Shown: piece by piece, positions 13,758 to 27,600 of the stretch
How the letters are laid out: the number at the start of each line of letters is the position of its first letter
Position numbering within the stretch: position 1 is the stretch's first letter
From: Xiphias gladius
Taxonomy: Eukaryota > Chordata > Actinopteri > Istiophoriformes > Xiphiidae
Assembly: GCF_016859285.1 (NCBI RefSeq)
Contig: NC_053405.1
Coordinates: forward strand, 1,049,260-1,113,259
Length of the DNA stretch: 64,000 bases
Reading direction: 5' to 3'
Position numbers and translations under genes: made by a program
The notes under the pieces: model-generated
What the model saw: only the letters and a program-made list of their open reading frames with translations
What the model was told of the DNA's origin: nothing
Databases searched by the model: none

Positions 13758-14774
13758 TGAGTTTAACACCGAGCAGGTGAACTGAGCTGGTTCAGTGGGT
13801 GCGGTTTACAGTCCAACTGGGAACGTTGGTCCTGAAACCCACAGAGAACAAAGAAAGAGGATTTATTTAAAGGGACATTATGAAAGAAAAGTTTTTATTC
13901 ATGTAAATAAATCACGAACCTCAGCAGCCCTATATAGGCTAGTGAGTACATTGTCCTTTTCTCTTGCGTCATACACAACAAAACAAAAGGTTAATGCTAA
14001 TTTAACCTGTCAGAATGAAATCACCCTTTGCTCTATAGGTCAGTTATTAGCCATCCCCTATATGCGGACATATTGTGAATGCTAAATTGACATGGAAGCT
14101 AACTGTAGGGTAACTGAATAGTCTGTAGTTTGGTTTAGCAAAGGTTAGCTCAACAAGGTTTGTTCTGGTTACCAAACTAATTAGTTGAAAAAATACCAGT
14201 ATCAATAAAATCCTGTCATAAATATCAAAATGATCATTATTTTTGTTGATATTAAAAACTAGATGTAGCTAATTTACTGTGGACTGTAGCGAACGGCTCA
14301 TTTTAGCATTTAAGACAGTTTAGGTCAGCCGTTGGTTCAGGTTAGGTTTAGCAGGTTAGCTAATGGTTGGGTTTAGAAGTTACAGTTCTCGCAGTTCAAA
14401 CAGTTTGATTCAGGTTAGCCAGGTTATATTTTTATTAAAACCATAATTCCATGTTGCTCCCTTAAAACCGAGATGTAAAACGGAAAAATTCAGGACCCAA
14501 CGTCCATGTCCTCAGCATATATTTCATGTCTTTAACTTACATTACTACATAGTTTTCAAATTATTACTGTAATGATACTTCTGCATGAATATAGCATGAA
14601 ATAAAACATTTAAAACCAAACAAACCAGTTATCGTCAAAGGTTCTTGCCAATGAAGGTTCAATTTGGAGTTAATTGCTGTGCTACTTTCTGTGTTCCTGT
14701 AATATTTTCCTTTGGTATTTTTTGTGTTAGTCGGTAACTTGTTTAGTATTTTGGGACGTTCACGACAGGACAGT

Positions 14775-15115
14775 ACCGCAGGTCCTGTGGTACTCTACCA
14801 CATGTATTATGTGGTACAATAGTACGGGTTCTGTGGTAACGCACAATAGATTCTGTGGTATTGGCACCACACGTTCCCGTGGTGAACCCCTATGGTACTA
14901 TGGGAGTTATGTTTAGGAACGTTTACTGAATGATTGTATTACAAAATGTGTGGTAAAGCACCACAGAAAATGCGGTACAATCCTACATCCCAAACTACCA
15001 GACAAGTTACTGAGTACGGCAGGAAAATTTCACAGGAACACAGAAATGAATTCAGGAATTTACCGCAGGAACACGGGGTGCACAGAGCTCATATGGTATT
15101 TTACCACCGGACACT
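14775..15115. repeat. Cluster of TGTGGTA / TACCACA motifs
   Basis: About ten copies of TGTGGTA, close variants or their complements lie within 340 bp, with irregular spacing and in both orientations. The surrounding sequence does not match any element I recognise. Confidence 0.45.
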
Positions 15116-15662
15116 GTTTTAAGGGTTTAAGTTTAGGTATTTTAATAGAACAATACCAACATGTCACGTTACCCCAATAAAAGTGTCTAGTTTTAACAGG
15201 ATATGTCGGTATTGTGTGTAATAACAAGGACGTTTATTCATATAACAAGATAAACGGATGTTAGAACTAGCAAAGCTTCCTGTTGAAAAGGAATCATTTA
15301 GTAAGTGATTGTAACGTGAAAAAGATCTTTCAAATGATCAGCAGTGATGATCAATACACCTGATTAGTAGTCAATAGGTTGCATTATGCAGAAACATGAC
15401 AATGGGCTTAAACAACATCCACATCGGCGGGAGGGACTCAGGCAGTTAATCCAGTTTCACTTGAGTTGAACCCAGTGCTACAGTCGTACTCACAGGTGTC
15501 CTTGAGGTACAGCAGCAGGTCATGTGGGAGGCCTGGTTGTCCTGGAGGAAAGTCTCAGAGGGGACGACACAGACAGGAGACTGAAGAGCAGCTGAGGGAG
15601 GGAAGATCGGGCAGAAGGCAGAAGAAGAAGAAGAAAAAGACGGTGGTTTCAGAGTGAAGACG

Positions 15663-18600
15663 ATGGCGGTGCGTCCAGCGGGATCGGCCGGAGGAGGAGA
15701 CGTCAGCGTGCAGGACCTCCTGAGAGGATGGACAGACGGAGCTCAGAGGACGAAGACCAGCTCCAGCATGATTCGAGTGTTCGTCAGCTCCACATTCACA
15801 GGTCAGAGCAGGTGAACTCACGGGTTTTCCAGAAAATAAGAGGTCTCCTTAATGAATTAAAGACATAAAAAGACAACGTGTCTGCAGGACAGTATATATG
15901 TGTATGTGTCAATGATTATGCAGAGACCGATCAACGTATTGATTCTGCATCACTGACTGTTTCTCTGCCCTCTGGTCAGATATGAGCAGTGAGAGGAAAG
16001 CTCTGCTGGAGAAAGCGTACCCAGAAGTCCTGTCTTTCTGTCGCAGTCTGGGGCTGGTGTTTGAGGTCGGGTCGGCCCTTTAAACTGTCTCCTCTTTAGC
16101 CTTAAATTTAAACGGGAAGACAAAATAATCCAGTAACTGATAAAATGATCCATTAGGTGCGAATATGAGCCGTTCAGTTACAACATGCTCATTGATCAGT
16201 GATTATTTTCTCTTCAGGTGGTGGATCTGCGCTGGGGGATTCGAAACGTCACGTCTGGAGACCACGAGTCCTGTGAGATCTTCCTGCGGGAGATCCAGAG
16301 CTGCAAGAGGATTTCAGCCGGACCAGCTTTCGTCGTGAGTCTCCCGTCTTCTCGAAATTGTAATTCAGACTTTTACCACCCATATTGTAGATAATGTCAA
16401 AGGTGGACGTTTATGTCCTAGCTTCCGTCCTGTATCACATGATCCGCTGTGGTTTCATCGAATTCTTTAGGACGTATTTTGAGGGATCGATTTATGTTTG
16501 CACCATGCACACAGTGTGTTCAGCCTGTATTCACTCTTCATAGCTGCTGTGGTGAAAACAAGACCTTTTACAGGAAACTTAAACAGAGCTCTCACGCAAC
16601 CGGGAAATCTGAAAACAGCTTTCCACTCGTGGAAAATCTTCTATGACTGGAAAACAAGTTTCTCATTTTTTTCATTATTGATCAATGGTTTGGTCTGTGG
16701 AATGTCAGAAAAAGTCCAGGCTGACGTCTTCAGTTGTCAAAGAGATTCACTTTACTGTGACAGAAAACCTTTAATTGATAATCAGATGATTAATGATTAA
16801 CCACCTCACCATCTCAGCTCTTATTTGATGTGTTACTAAATTGCAGTGGGGCTGTTATATGCCGTCGTCGTGGTCAGATCCCCCATAATTTATTCGTATT
16901 TTTGTCGGATGTCCTCGCAGCGGCTGAAAGTCCAGCTCTGTTCATACTGCATCAGATATTTGGAGTTGGACCGTCCACCAGGCAATGATTAGGTGAACTT
17001 AGTATCTGAAACTGAAGTAGTGATGTAGTCATTTATTATCTAGCCAGGAGAAATCTGTAGAGATGGAGATGAGTTATCGCAATAACGCACAAATTTCCTC
17101 CTGTGGGAACCATTAAAGAGTCAGTGAAGGCCAAAAAGCAACTCTACTTCCAGTGTTTTGAACGGTGATGTATTAGATCTTTTTACTGGACTTCTCATTG
17201 GAGTTGAAGTAAATGTGGAGCTCCTGCTCATCTTCTTCCGTTTCTATCCCTTTGTGTCTTGGCTCCAAAGGCTCTGCTGGGGAACAGGTACGGCCACCGA
17301 GCAATTCCTCGCCTCGTCCCGGAGAAACAGTTTGAAGTTCTTTTGTCCAAACTCTCCAAAAACCCCGAAGGCCTCAAACAGGTGAATCGGTGGTTCTCAA
17401 AAGACAACAATGCTGTCCCGCCTACCTACGTCCTTCGGCCAATCACGGCTCACTTCCCCCACTATAGCGACCTCCGACCCGAGAGTGGGCCTCAGCGCAG
17501 CAACAATGTCCTGTCCTGGAATTTCACAGAGACTCAACTGTTGCAGCTCCTACGATCCGCCGCCACCGACGCGGAGGCCGCTGGCGACATCGCAGCCGAG
17601 CAGAAACAACACTTCTACACATCAGGTCAGAGGCGTCTCACACAATTTGTCCACTGTTGTCTCAGAGGATTTGTGAAATCTGAGTGTCTTCTCCTTCTGG
17701 TCCACAGTCACAGAGCGGGAGCTCGAGCAGGGTTTGTGGAAAGACGACGGCGAACCGTCGGCTCTGCTCTTCGTCCGGGAGATTCCACGGCAGAGGGTGA
17801 GGGACGGTCCCAAACGTCTTGCCAAGTACATGGACTTGACCGCCGATGGGCTGCTGGACACAGAAGCCCAGGGACTCCTCACTGACCTCAAGTCTCGGCT
17901 CTACGCCTCATCGCGGAAAATCAACCTGCACTGTGTGGAGCTCAGCAAGGGGAGTGTCGACCCCAAACGCAAAGAACACGCTCAGTACCTGGACAGCATC
18001 TGTGAGCAGTTTGTGTCGCAGATGAAGGCCCGGATCACGGCGGCGGTCGATTCCCAAGCTGAGGGGGGGCGGAGGAAGATCTGGGGAAGCACTGAGGAAG
18101 AAAATGAGGAAATGTCAGACTGGGTGGTTGAAGAGGTTGGACAGCATGTCGCCATGTGTGCAGAACTGTGCAGGGGTCTCCATGGTAGAGAGGGTCTTCT
18201 GGGTAAGCTCTGCCTCGCCATGTGGGAGTCCACCAACGTCTGTCACGGCCCGCTGGTGGTCCATGGGGCAGCTGGGATGGGGAAGACGGCTCTGCTGTGC
18301 AAACTGGCGCAGGAGATGCGAAGCGTCCTGGAGGCCGGATCAGTGGTGGTGATCAGACTGCTGTCGGCTCGTCATCCTCAGAGACCAGACGTCGACCACG
18401 TCCTCCGCAGTGTCTGCCTCCAGGTCTGCCTGGCGTGTGGTTTGTCTCCGCCCTCGCCGCTGACGGCCAGCACTCACCTGGAGCTGGTCAGGTTCTTCAG
18501 AAACGTCCTTGCCCAGGTTTCCCAGCAGGGACACACTCTGCTCCTCATCCTCGATGCTCTGGATCAGCTCTCAGACCGGCATCACGCTCACAGACTCCGC

Positions 18601-21600
18601 TGGCTACCCCCCGACCTACCGCCCAACGTCCACCTGGTGGTTTCCATGGATACCACCAGCGAGACATTTGCTAACATGCGGCTGAGGTTGGAGACTTCGG
18701 GGAGCTTCTTTGAGGTGGAGCGTTTGTCTCGTGACGAAGGGAAACAGATCGTGGAGTCGGACCTGCGAGCGTCGCAGCGAACGTTGAACCCCGAGCAGAG
18801 CGACGCCGTGCTGCGGAGCTTCGAGGCGACCGGCTGCCCGCTCCACCTCAAACTTATCCTGTCTGCAGCCAAACGCTGGTCCTCCTTCACCCCGCTCACA
18901 GATCTACGCCTGGGCGCCGACACACGGGAAATGATGTCACAGCTCTTCCTGATGCTGGAGGAGAAACATGGGAGGGAGCTGGTGGGCGGGGCTTTAAGAT
19001 ACCTCGCTCTGGCAAGGTGAGGTGACAGTCACAGATATGTAGCTACATGAGAGCATCGTTTTCCAGAAATACCTGAAAAGATTTTCAGTCCTTATTAGGT
19101 CATTTTCAGTATGGATTCATTATTTTGTCGATTAACTGTCAGAAAATAGTGAAAATTCCCTAAATAGTTTCCCACGTCCCGAGGCGAAGTCTTCAGATGT
19201 CTTTCTCTGTCCCAAAGGGATTCAGTTTACTATGATATATGACAAAGGAAAGCATGGACGTTTGAGAAGCTGGAACCAGTGAATGTTATTTCAGATCCAC
19301 CACCTGAAGAGTAATTTTACTGAAAAAATGTCCAATGTCCAAAATTTTCCCCCAAAAAAATTTAAAAAATAAAAACGAATCAGGCAAAACAACCACACTT
19401 GGATAATTAGCAGTTATATTTACCTGATATTAACACATGTAAATCATATTCCAAAACAGATTTCAAATGCATTCATAACATCTCATCTGTGGGCAGAACA
19501 ACCACTAAATCAATATCACAGACCAATTAACAATCAATCAAAATCTAGAGCCTAGCGATAATCAATTAATAATTCAAATCAAATAAAAACTGAGCAATAG
19601 TCAATCAATAGCAAACACGAGGAAACGTGTTTGCCAAGAAATGAGCATTAAACCCTGAGACGTAGCCGGTAAATAGAAAGTTTCAGAGTAAAAGTCAAGC
19701 AAAGACAAAATTAAAGGCGTCTCAAGCCAAACTGGGACAGACAGTTTCCCCAGCGATCGTCACGGGAGCCCTGGACTATCAGAGTACCTGACTTTTTATT
19801 CTCTTTTGGATCTGTATGCTTGAGTCTTAGCCCCTCAGGGGAGGGAACTCATTGGGAACACAGGTTTCTAAAAATCTCCAAAATCATTGTCAGTGTTGAC
19901 ACTGCCGCTACTATTAATGCAACTTTAACTCGTAGTTTACTAGGGGTGTGGAAGTCAAAGCTCCTATCTGTATCCGTTAAATAGTTCAAAATTCCAGAAT
20001 TTTGTGTGGCGCCATGACGTTGTTAGCTTAGCTTAGCATAAAGAGTGGGAGAAACAGCTAGCCTGGCTCCGTCCAAAGTTCAAACCTACCAGCACCTTTA
20101 AAGGTCGTCGACCAACATGTGATATCTCAGTCAAAAACTCCATCCAGTCTCTTGTTGCTGACTTTCTCTGTTTTTTTGTCACAGTGAACTGAATACTTCT
20201 GTAGCACGGCACCGATTAGTCGATCAATTGATTAGTTGATAAGTCGATCAACAGAAAACTAATTTGCAACTATTTTGATAATCGGTAATCGCTAAAGAAT
20301 TTTTTAATGCAAAAACGGCAAAATAATTCTTTTTCTGGTCTCTCAAAAGCAAAGATTTTCTGTTTTATGTCGTATTAAGCTGAATTAAATTAAAACGGGT
20401 AACTGGTTTTAAAGTTGTGGCCGATCGGTGGAAGTCATTAGTTGCTCGACATTTAATGATAACTGTCTGCGATCGGCTGGGTGGAGCAAATTGTATTTGC
20501 AAAACCATGAAAAATACAATAATACGTTTAAATGTGATGTTAAAGACAATGTGATCACATCTGAAGGTACCATCGTACCAGCTGATGTTATGGCTTGATA
20601 TGTGCAATCTAACAAAAATCAAAGAATGAAAAACTGGGATGAAATAGAACATTTGTTTCAGCAGGTAAATAAAAATTCCAGCGTACGTTGAATTTTGAGG
20701 TCGTCAGTCAAACGATCACCGGTGCATCGTGTCTCCACAGGGAAGGTCTGCTGGAGGCTGAGCTGCGGGATGTGTTGTCCCTGGACAATGATGTCATCAG
20801 TGAGGTGTACAGGTACTCGCTCCCCCCGACGCCCTCGTTGATCCGGCTGCCCCCCCTCCTCTGGGCCCGACTCAGACGGGACCTGGAGGACCAGCTGGAG
20901 GAGCGGTGCGCGGGCGGGGTCACCGCCGTCGCCTTCAACAACCGGTACAGGAAGAAAAACCTGATAGATGATCACATAAGATTGGATTTGATGTGATTTG
21001 AGTCACAGACATGACCTTTGTGTGCTTCAGGCGTCTGTTTGAGGTGGTTTCATCTCGCTACCTGACATCGGAGCGCCGGGGGCGGAGCCTCAGGATCCTG
21101 GCTGAGTACTTTCTGGGTCGGTGGTCGGGGAAACTGAAGCCGGCGGCTCTGCCGGGTCTGTCGCTGCTCCTCTCTGACAGAAAGGTACCAACAAGTCCTC
21201 TGTCTGTTACGAGGTAGTTAACACGAGGGTTTGATTGGCTCAGAATCGGCGTATCAGGGCAAATCGCTCACCACAGCTGTAGTTAAGATCCACAGGATGA
21301 AGGGAAAGAAATGAGCTGTGTCTCGCTTGACAATGTTTTAAAAAGTTGGAGTGATTTAAAACTACTTTTCAATCCTGATCCTTCAGATCTTCTTCATATC
21401 AAACCCCATTTTTACGTGGTTTACATCCTCTGCTCTGACTGGACAGGTTTTCCGTGTCATCACCGCCAGACACGCCAACAATGTCTCTGATTATTTTATG
21501 TCCCGCGAACACATTAAAGACTTGTGGGAAGCCGGACATCACAACAACCGGCTGTTCCTCCATTTTGTTTGAACTTAGAAGAAAGTGGGAAGTGACCCAT

Positions 21601-24600
21601 TTAAAGGTACCTCGCGTAGCGGAACGTAGTCGTAAACTACTCTGCAAGACGACCGCGACCGCGACAGCTCGTCTGGCTGTCGGTCGCACTGCGTCAGAAG
21701 ACATTTATGCAAAGTTGAGCCTTTCTCTACTTTCCCCTGTAGCCCAGCTGGGCGTGCACAGCGCGCTCCTCCTGTCTACTTTTATTTACAGGATACGGCC
21801 CAAAATCACAGATCACAAATCTGCCTCAGGTGTCTTTTCAATCTGTACGGAATGAATCTTCCTCTGTTCTTAGACCCTCAGTTCAGGTAAGGAAAAACTC
21901 CAAAAATAAAATCTTCTTTAATGGGGGCAGTGCAATGAACTGCAGCCGCAGGTTTTGTGGATTTACGGCCTGGTTTCAGAGCTTTGAATCAGCCTCCACG
22001 TCTCAGATCCTTTTAGTGATTTAAACAGGTCTGTGGTGCTCAGGGATTACGCTGGTTGGACCAACAATTGACCGATCCGAATTTAGTTGGCAAGATTAAG
22101 ATCGGGGAGGAGATCATCTTCCCAAATGCGCACACATATACTGTATATCCTTGAAAGGAGGAACAGAAAGATAACAATCAAAAATACAGTTGGGTCCACA
22201 AGTATTTGGACAGTGACACAGATTTTGTAATTTTGCTTCTGTACAGCACCGCAATGGATCTGAAACTAGGCCATCAGGACGTGATCAAGGGTAGACTTTA
22301 ATTCAGAAGGGTTTAACAAAAATAGCACATCAACCGTTTAGGAATTACTAAAGCAATGCTCAAAGTAACTGGAAAGTAACTGGACACACCAACATTATTA
22401 TAAATAAAAGGATTATTTTTTAATACTTGGAAGAAAATGGACGTCACCAAATGCCGAGTGTCCTCCCTTGAGATGCTTTGCCAGGCCTTTACTGCAGCAG
22501 CCTTTGGTCCCACCGTTGGTCGGTCGGCCGGGTGTTGGAGTTTCCTCATTGGTCGTTGCCCTTTCAAAATGAATTGGGCCAAACAGTTTCTAATACGCCC
22601 TCAGGTGTTTACAGGCAGTGTTGCCAACCTAGCGCCTCTGCTGCTAAATTCACCGACTTTTCTGACCCCCTTGTTTGACTTTTTTTTTTTTTGTTAAACT
22701 CACCTAGCGACAAATCTAGCGACATTTTGGGCGAAACTTAGCTACTTTCCGTAGAAGGGTCAACAGCGTTGCCCCACAATCTCTTTGTACCTAACTGTGT
22801 CTTCCGGTGTGGCTGAGACGTGTGTAGCTGCTCAGGTTGCTGTTAAGTGGACCTACAGAAATAAAAACTCAGACAGTTTCTGCGGTGTCACAGGTCCCTC
22901 CCCAGCCGCTGTGGTTTGCTCCAGGATTGGCTAACGTCAGGAAGCTCCAGGAGCTGCCCTATCACCTGCTGCACGCCGGTCTGTGGGAGGAACTACGACA
23001 GGAGGTCATTGGTAAGATATGTGAAGAAGCTCAGAGTGACGTTAAAGCCAAAGGCAGAACACAGAGCATGTGCTTCAACCATCCTGCGAATGGTAGAACA
23101 ATTAAGATAAAAGTTAAGATCACCTGTTCTACAACACATGTGATGTATTGCGGAGGTGGGACAGACGACCAGAGCCTGGAAAACAGAGCACCACAGTGAG
23201 ACATGCACAGGGGATATGAAAAGCAGTGTAGTGAGACGTGTGGTGGAAGCAGAGCATTATGTGGCCACGCAGAGATATCTGGGAATCGAACATGCCCCCC
23301 CCACCAAGACTGAATGAAGAATGCTTTTTATAAATAAGACGGTTTTGATAGAAGCATTTTCTGTATTTGTTTCTTCTGCCACAGTGGATTGTTTCACCTA
23401 TTGTGACAAAGCTTTTTTTAACTTTGTAATTTAAAATTGTTTAACATACATTTAACGGTGTTTTGGTTATTCCGTATGGTTGGTAATAAGGACTTCTCTG
23501 AGACGATGCATTGAAAAAACTCACACAAACCACTGCCTTTAAATATTCAAAACACATCAGGCATTAAAGAAAAATACATTTGTATGTTTAAAAAAATATC
23601 TGCTACATTAATGTGTGTGTGTATAAGCTACTACTTAAGTGCTGCTATGATTTTACATTTGATTTGTTATTTTCTTTAGCTGCATGTGTAAACGTTTGTT
23701 TTCATTTTTTATTATTATTTATTTTATTAAAGTCAAGTACATTTAAACATGCAGATAAAAACCGGTTGGTACCAGAAAGTGTGGTGCAACAGCACAGGAC
23801 ACAGAGAGAAAAATGATCAAAATCTGAATATGTATGGATGAATATTTCACTCACGTGATGCATGATTTTCTAACTTCAGGTAGCATCGCTGTCGTTTACA
23901 GTTTGACTGAAATCCCTCAGCACTTCTTCGTTTCCTGTCACTACAAAGCGGTAGTGGATCACTCTGTGTGGTCGTGTTTTTCAGGCAGCGCTGAGTGGCT
24001 ATACTGCAAGAGCAGGGTGTGTGGGGTGTCCAGTGTGATCCACGACCTGGACCAGTGCTCCCAGTACATGGAGTGCACCGAGACCAGACTGATCCGCGAC
24101 ACTCTGGTCCTAATCAAACCCAGCCTGGACTTCTTAAACAATCACATGGGTCCGTTATTTCGGGTCTATTTTACATATTTATACACTATTTGACCATTTT
24201 CAGTGCAAACACTTAGAAGTATCCCATGTTTCCCCTCAACGTTTTACTCTTGTGGGGATGAAAGAGACTTTTGAAACAAAGAACAAAATTTTTTTCTAAC
24301 AGTAAAAGATAAAATATGTACTGAATTAAAACTGTGCATAAACAGTAGATACATGCAGTGTTTTTAAAACTCTTTTCCAGACATGTCTCTATTCTACACT
24401 GAGCTGTTGGCCAGACTCTGCTCCTTGGCACCAACCTTTTCCTCTGTGATTGGCCGGCTGTGCGGCCAGTGTGAGGAGTGGTTAATGACGTGTCCGGAAC
24501 CGATCCTCGTCCCAAAGTGCAGTTTCCTGCAGCAGCCCGGGGGGGCGCTGCAGCACACGCTGAGCGGACTGCAGGGAGGTCAGAAGTGTTTACAGCATAC

Positions 24601-27600
24601 TCTGAAAATAGTAAAAAAAAAAAAAAAGAGTCGGGTTGAATGATGAATCATTTTTGTATCAAAAATCAAAATCAAACTCCTTCAGAACTTGAAAGGAAGC
24701 AGTTTCCATTCCCATGAGCTGCAGCTTTAATGTCATTTACATTAGTGACAACATCTTTAGACACGGAGAAGTTTTAGTCAGCGACTGTTTGTTTAAGCTG
24801 CTATAATGACAAGCATCACCTGTGTTGCACCGAAGTCTGTGACCCGTCAGCTCCCGTTACCTGGTTATTCAGACAGTACTTTATCACATAATTTATTCTG
24901 ATGACTGTTGGCTCCATGTTATTTAGATCGGGTCACAGATAGTGATAGCTGTGATTTAGATGTGCCGGGATCTGCGCCCAGTCAGGTTCAGAGACCCGAG
25001 AGAATTAGCTGCAAGGTTGGGTCGGGTACTGACTAGTTGTTAGTGCTCTACAGACTTGTACACTATCTCAGCTATCATCTCTTTATCTATGGAATGACGT
25101 TTTTCTTCTTTTCAGCTATAAACATTTTTGATCCTGTTCAAACAACCAAAAGATTAAAAAAAACAATCAATTCTTGGTCGTTTATTTCCCTCTGCCTGCC
25201 CGTGTCTTTGGAAGAAGCTTCTCCGCACTCTTAACTTAAAGGGGACAGTGGCTGTGTCTTTTTGTTGTTCATTAAAAACTGACAGAGTGGTGGGTGTTTT
25301 CCTGAAGAAACAATCTAGATCTCGTGTCATGTCAGTTTCAGACATTTAGCTCAGCAGGTGATGAGTGTAAATGACAGACAGCCGAAGGACGGAGCTGTTG
25401 ATTTCTCCCATTAAACTTTTAAGCACAGAAGCACATCGTTGTTTTAATCTTCTGCCTTTACCAGCTATGAGCTGCATCAGTCCAATATCAAATATCGTAG
25501 GATACATCATGTAGTTTAGTTTTATTTTGTCAAAAATAACCAAGATCTGCAGTTTGTCCTTAAAACCATAACTTGCCAACTACGTAGCTCGCATTAGTAA
25601 ATATAATTCCACTTTTGAATGTCATGATTATATTTTGATGTTATTGAGTAATGTAAAGATTACTACAAATGTAATAACAAATAATAACAAATTCCGTTTG
25701 GGGTAAATTGGTTAGTTTCTCTACAGAAAACTAGCAAAGTCTAGTGTCAACAACCAGATGTCGAAAGATGTGTTTAGTACAAATGTGTCTTATCTTATAC
25801 TAAGTAGACAGGAAGCACAGGCCTCGAGTTTAATATCACATTAATTAATTAATGTATTAATTAATATAGAAGTATTGGTCAGAAGAAGACCAGGTCAAAA
25901 CCCAGTATCTGTCTGGGCCCTTTATCTGTTTGCGTCTCTCCTACTCTCTGCTCACATATACAGTAATTTAATCCAGCTGAATTCTCAAGTAAAGCCGTTC
26001 TCATTTACATGTTTGTCTGTCTCTGTTGTCAGACGACGGAACAAGTATGAAACAGTGACTGAAACGCGGCCCATTAAGACTAAATGTTAGCCAGCAGTCA
26101 CTTCAAGGCCACTGAATGAGACCCACGGAGGGAAAGCCTGACCTTGCACTCGCGGGGCAACATTGGCGACTCTCTTCTACAGCTCTTCTGGCTTTGTCAC
26201 TAGGCGCTTTTGTTGACGAAAGGTCCCTAAAAGGGTCTGAAAAGTCGGTAAATCTAGCAACAAAGGTAGTAAGTTGGCAACACTGCCTGTAAACAAGCCC
26301 CCGATGATGCTATAGAAACTGTTAGCGCCAATTCATTTTGAAAGAGCAACGACGAATGGGGAAGCAGTGGCACACAGTCCCTCGGCATTCGGCTGACCAA
26401 TGGTGTAAATTCATCACTCAGTCATCCAGTCACGGACATTCACATTTAAATCTCAGCTGGATTTTTTCCTCAGATCGTTCAGTCCTCAGTCAGAGTTTTG
26501 TTAGATGCGACAGGTGCAGGAGCAGCACGTTTACCTGTCGTTTTGTCGACAGGTGTTCTCTCTCTGGACGTCAGTGTGAAGGCGGAGCTTCTGGTTGCAG
26601 GTTCAGATGACGGCGTGGTGGCAGTGTGGAGTCTCAGTGACCAGCAGCTCATGCACACTCTGCTGGGGCACACCGGTCAGTCTAATTTGATTAAAGAATA
26701 ATAATAAAATATTAATAATAATAATAATAATAAATAATTCTCAGTGTAATCCATGCTGTGTAGGTGCGGTCCTGTCCGTTAAGGTGATTGACAGCTCGTC
26801 TTGCTGCCTCTCATTGGCTGCTGACGGCTCTCTGAGGAGGTGGAGCCTGATGAACGGCCAGCAGCTGCTCTACATCCAGGAGGCGGTACCTGTTGACTCC
26901 ACCCCTTCATCAGTGCACCTCCATGTGTCTGAACAGAGACAGCTGCTCTGTGTTTACACCGGGACACAGGTAATACTACTATTATATTGCTACTGCTTTT
27001 GCTAACTATTACCGTTTCTACTGTTTCCACTACTACGACCTGCATCTACTATTTCTACCACTATTGATGCTGCTACTGCTCCTGCTACGTCTTCTGCTGC
27101 TTCCCCTACAGGGAAATACTTCAGGTTTATGTTCCACCAGTTGGAAACATTTCAACTTTGTTTCTGAGAAATCTGTTTTTTTCTGTCAGTTTGATGGATG
27201 GTTCTAAATACTACAATACCCATGAGTCTCAGCTGCTGTTGCAGCAAAAAAAGGCAGTCAGAGTTTTCAGAGCTGTGGTGAATTAAAAACGCTTAAACCA
27301 TGATTACTGAACTGATCCCAGACTGACCCAGGATCAGACAGTGAGCTAATTTAAACTGCTGAATGTTTTATCAGGGCGGTATCTACATTTAACAACAAAG
27401 TGTGAAGCTCTGTGTTTGGATCTTTGTTACTGAAATGCACCTTTCAGAGTTGTTCACATTTTGTTCTGATGATTCAATCGGGAGAGTTTCATGTCGCCTA
27501 TCACAAGGACTTAAGCTGTACTGTGTGTCGATATAGCTATTCTTTACTTCACTGCTCTACGAGTGTAAATCCACAGGGAACATGAAAGGAAAGTGAGGGC

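Larger units (their letters stand above)
11884..15662. other. Intergenic region between thop1 and nwd1
   Basis: Holds the thop1 3' UTR, a (GA)n tract at 12468-12487, A/T-rich unique sequence, the GC-rich patch at 13660-13757 and a cluster of TGTGGTA motifs at 14775-15115. The 60 bp before the nwd1 ATG are very purine-rich (GAAGAAGAAGAAG). No open frame here looks like a real protein. Confidence 0.6.

Noticed and set aside
13795..14085. 96-residue plus-strand open frame upstream of nwd1
   Set aside because: A/T-rich sequence with no recognisable motif and no link to nwd1 exon 1; likely chance.
21399..21855. Overlapping open frames of 101 and 133 residues in nwd1 intron 7
   Set aside because: They run on opposite strands of the same stretch, resemble no family and would break the in-phase join of exons 7 and 8.
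26474..26552. Earlier acceptor for nwd1 exon 11 (TCCTCAG|ATC)
   Set aside because: With the single leftover base from exon 10 it puts the WD repeat out of frame and reaches a stop, while the acceptor at 26553 keeps the frame and starts cleanly at a WD strand (GVLSLDVS).
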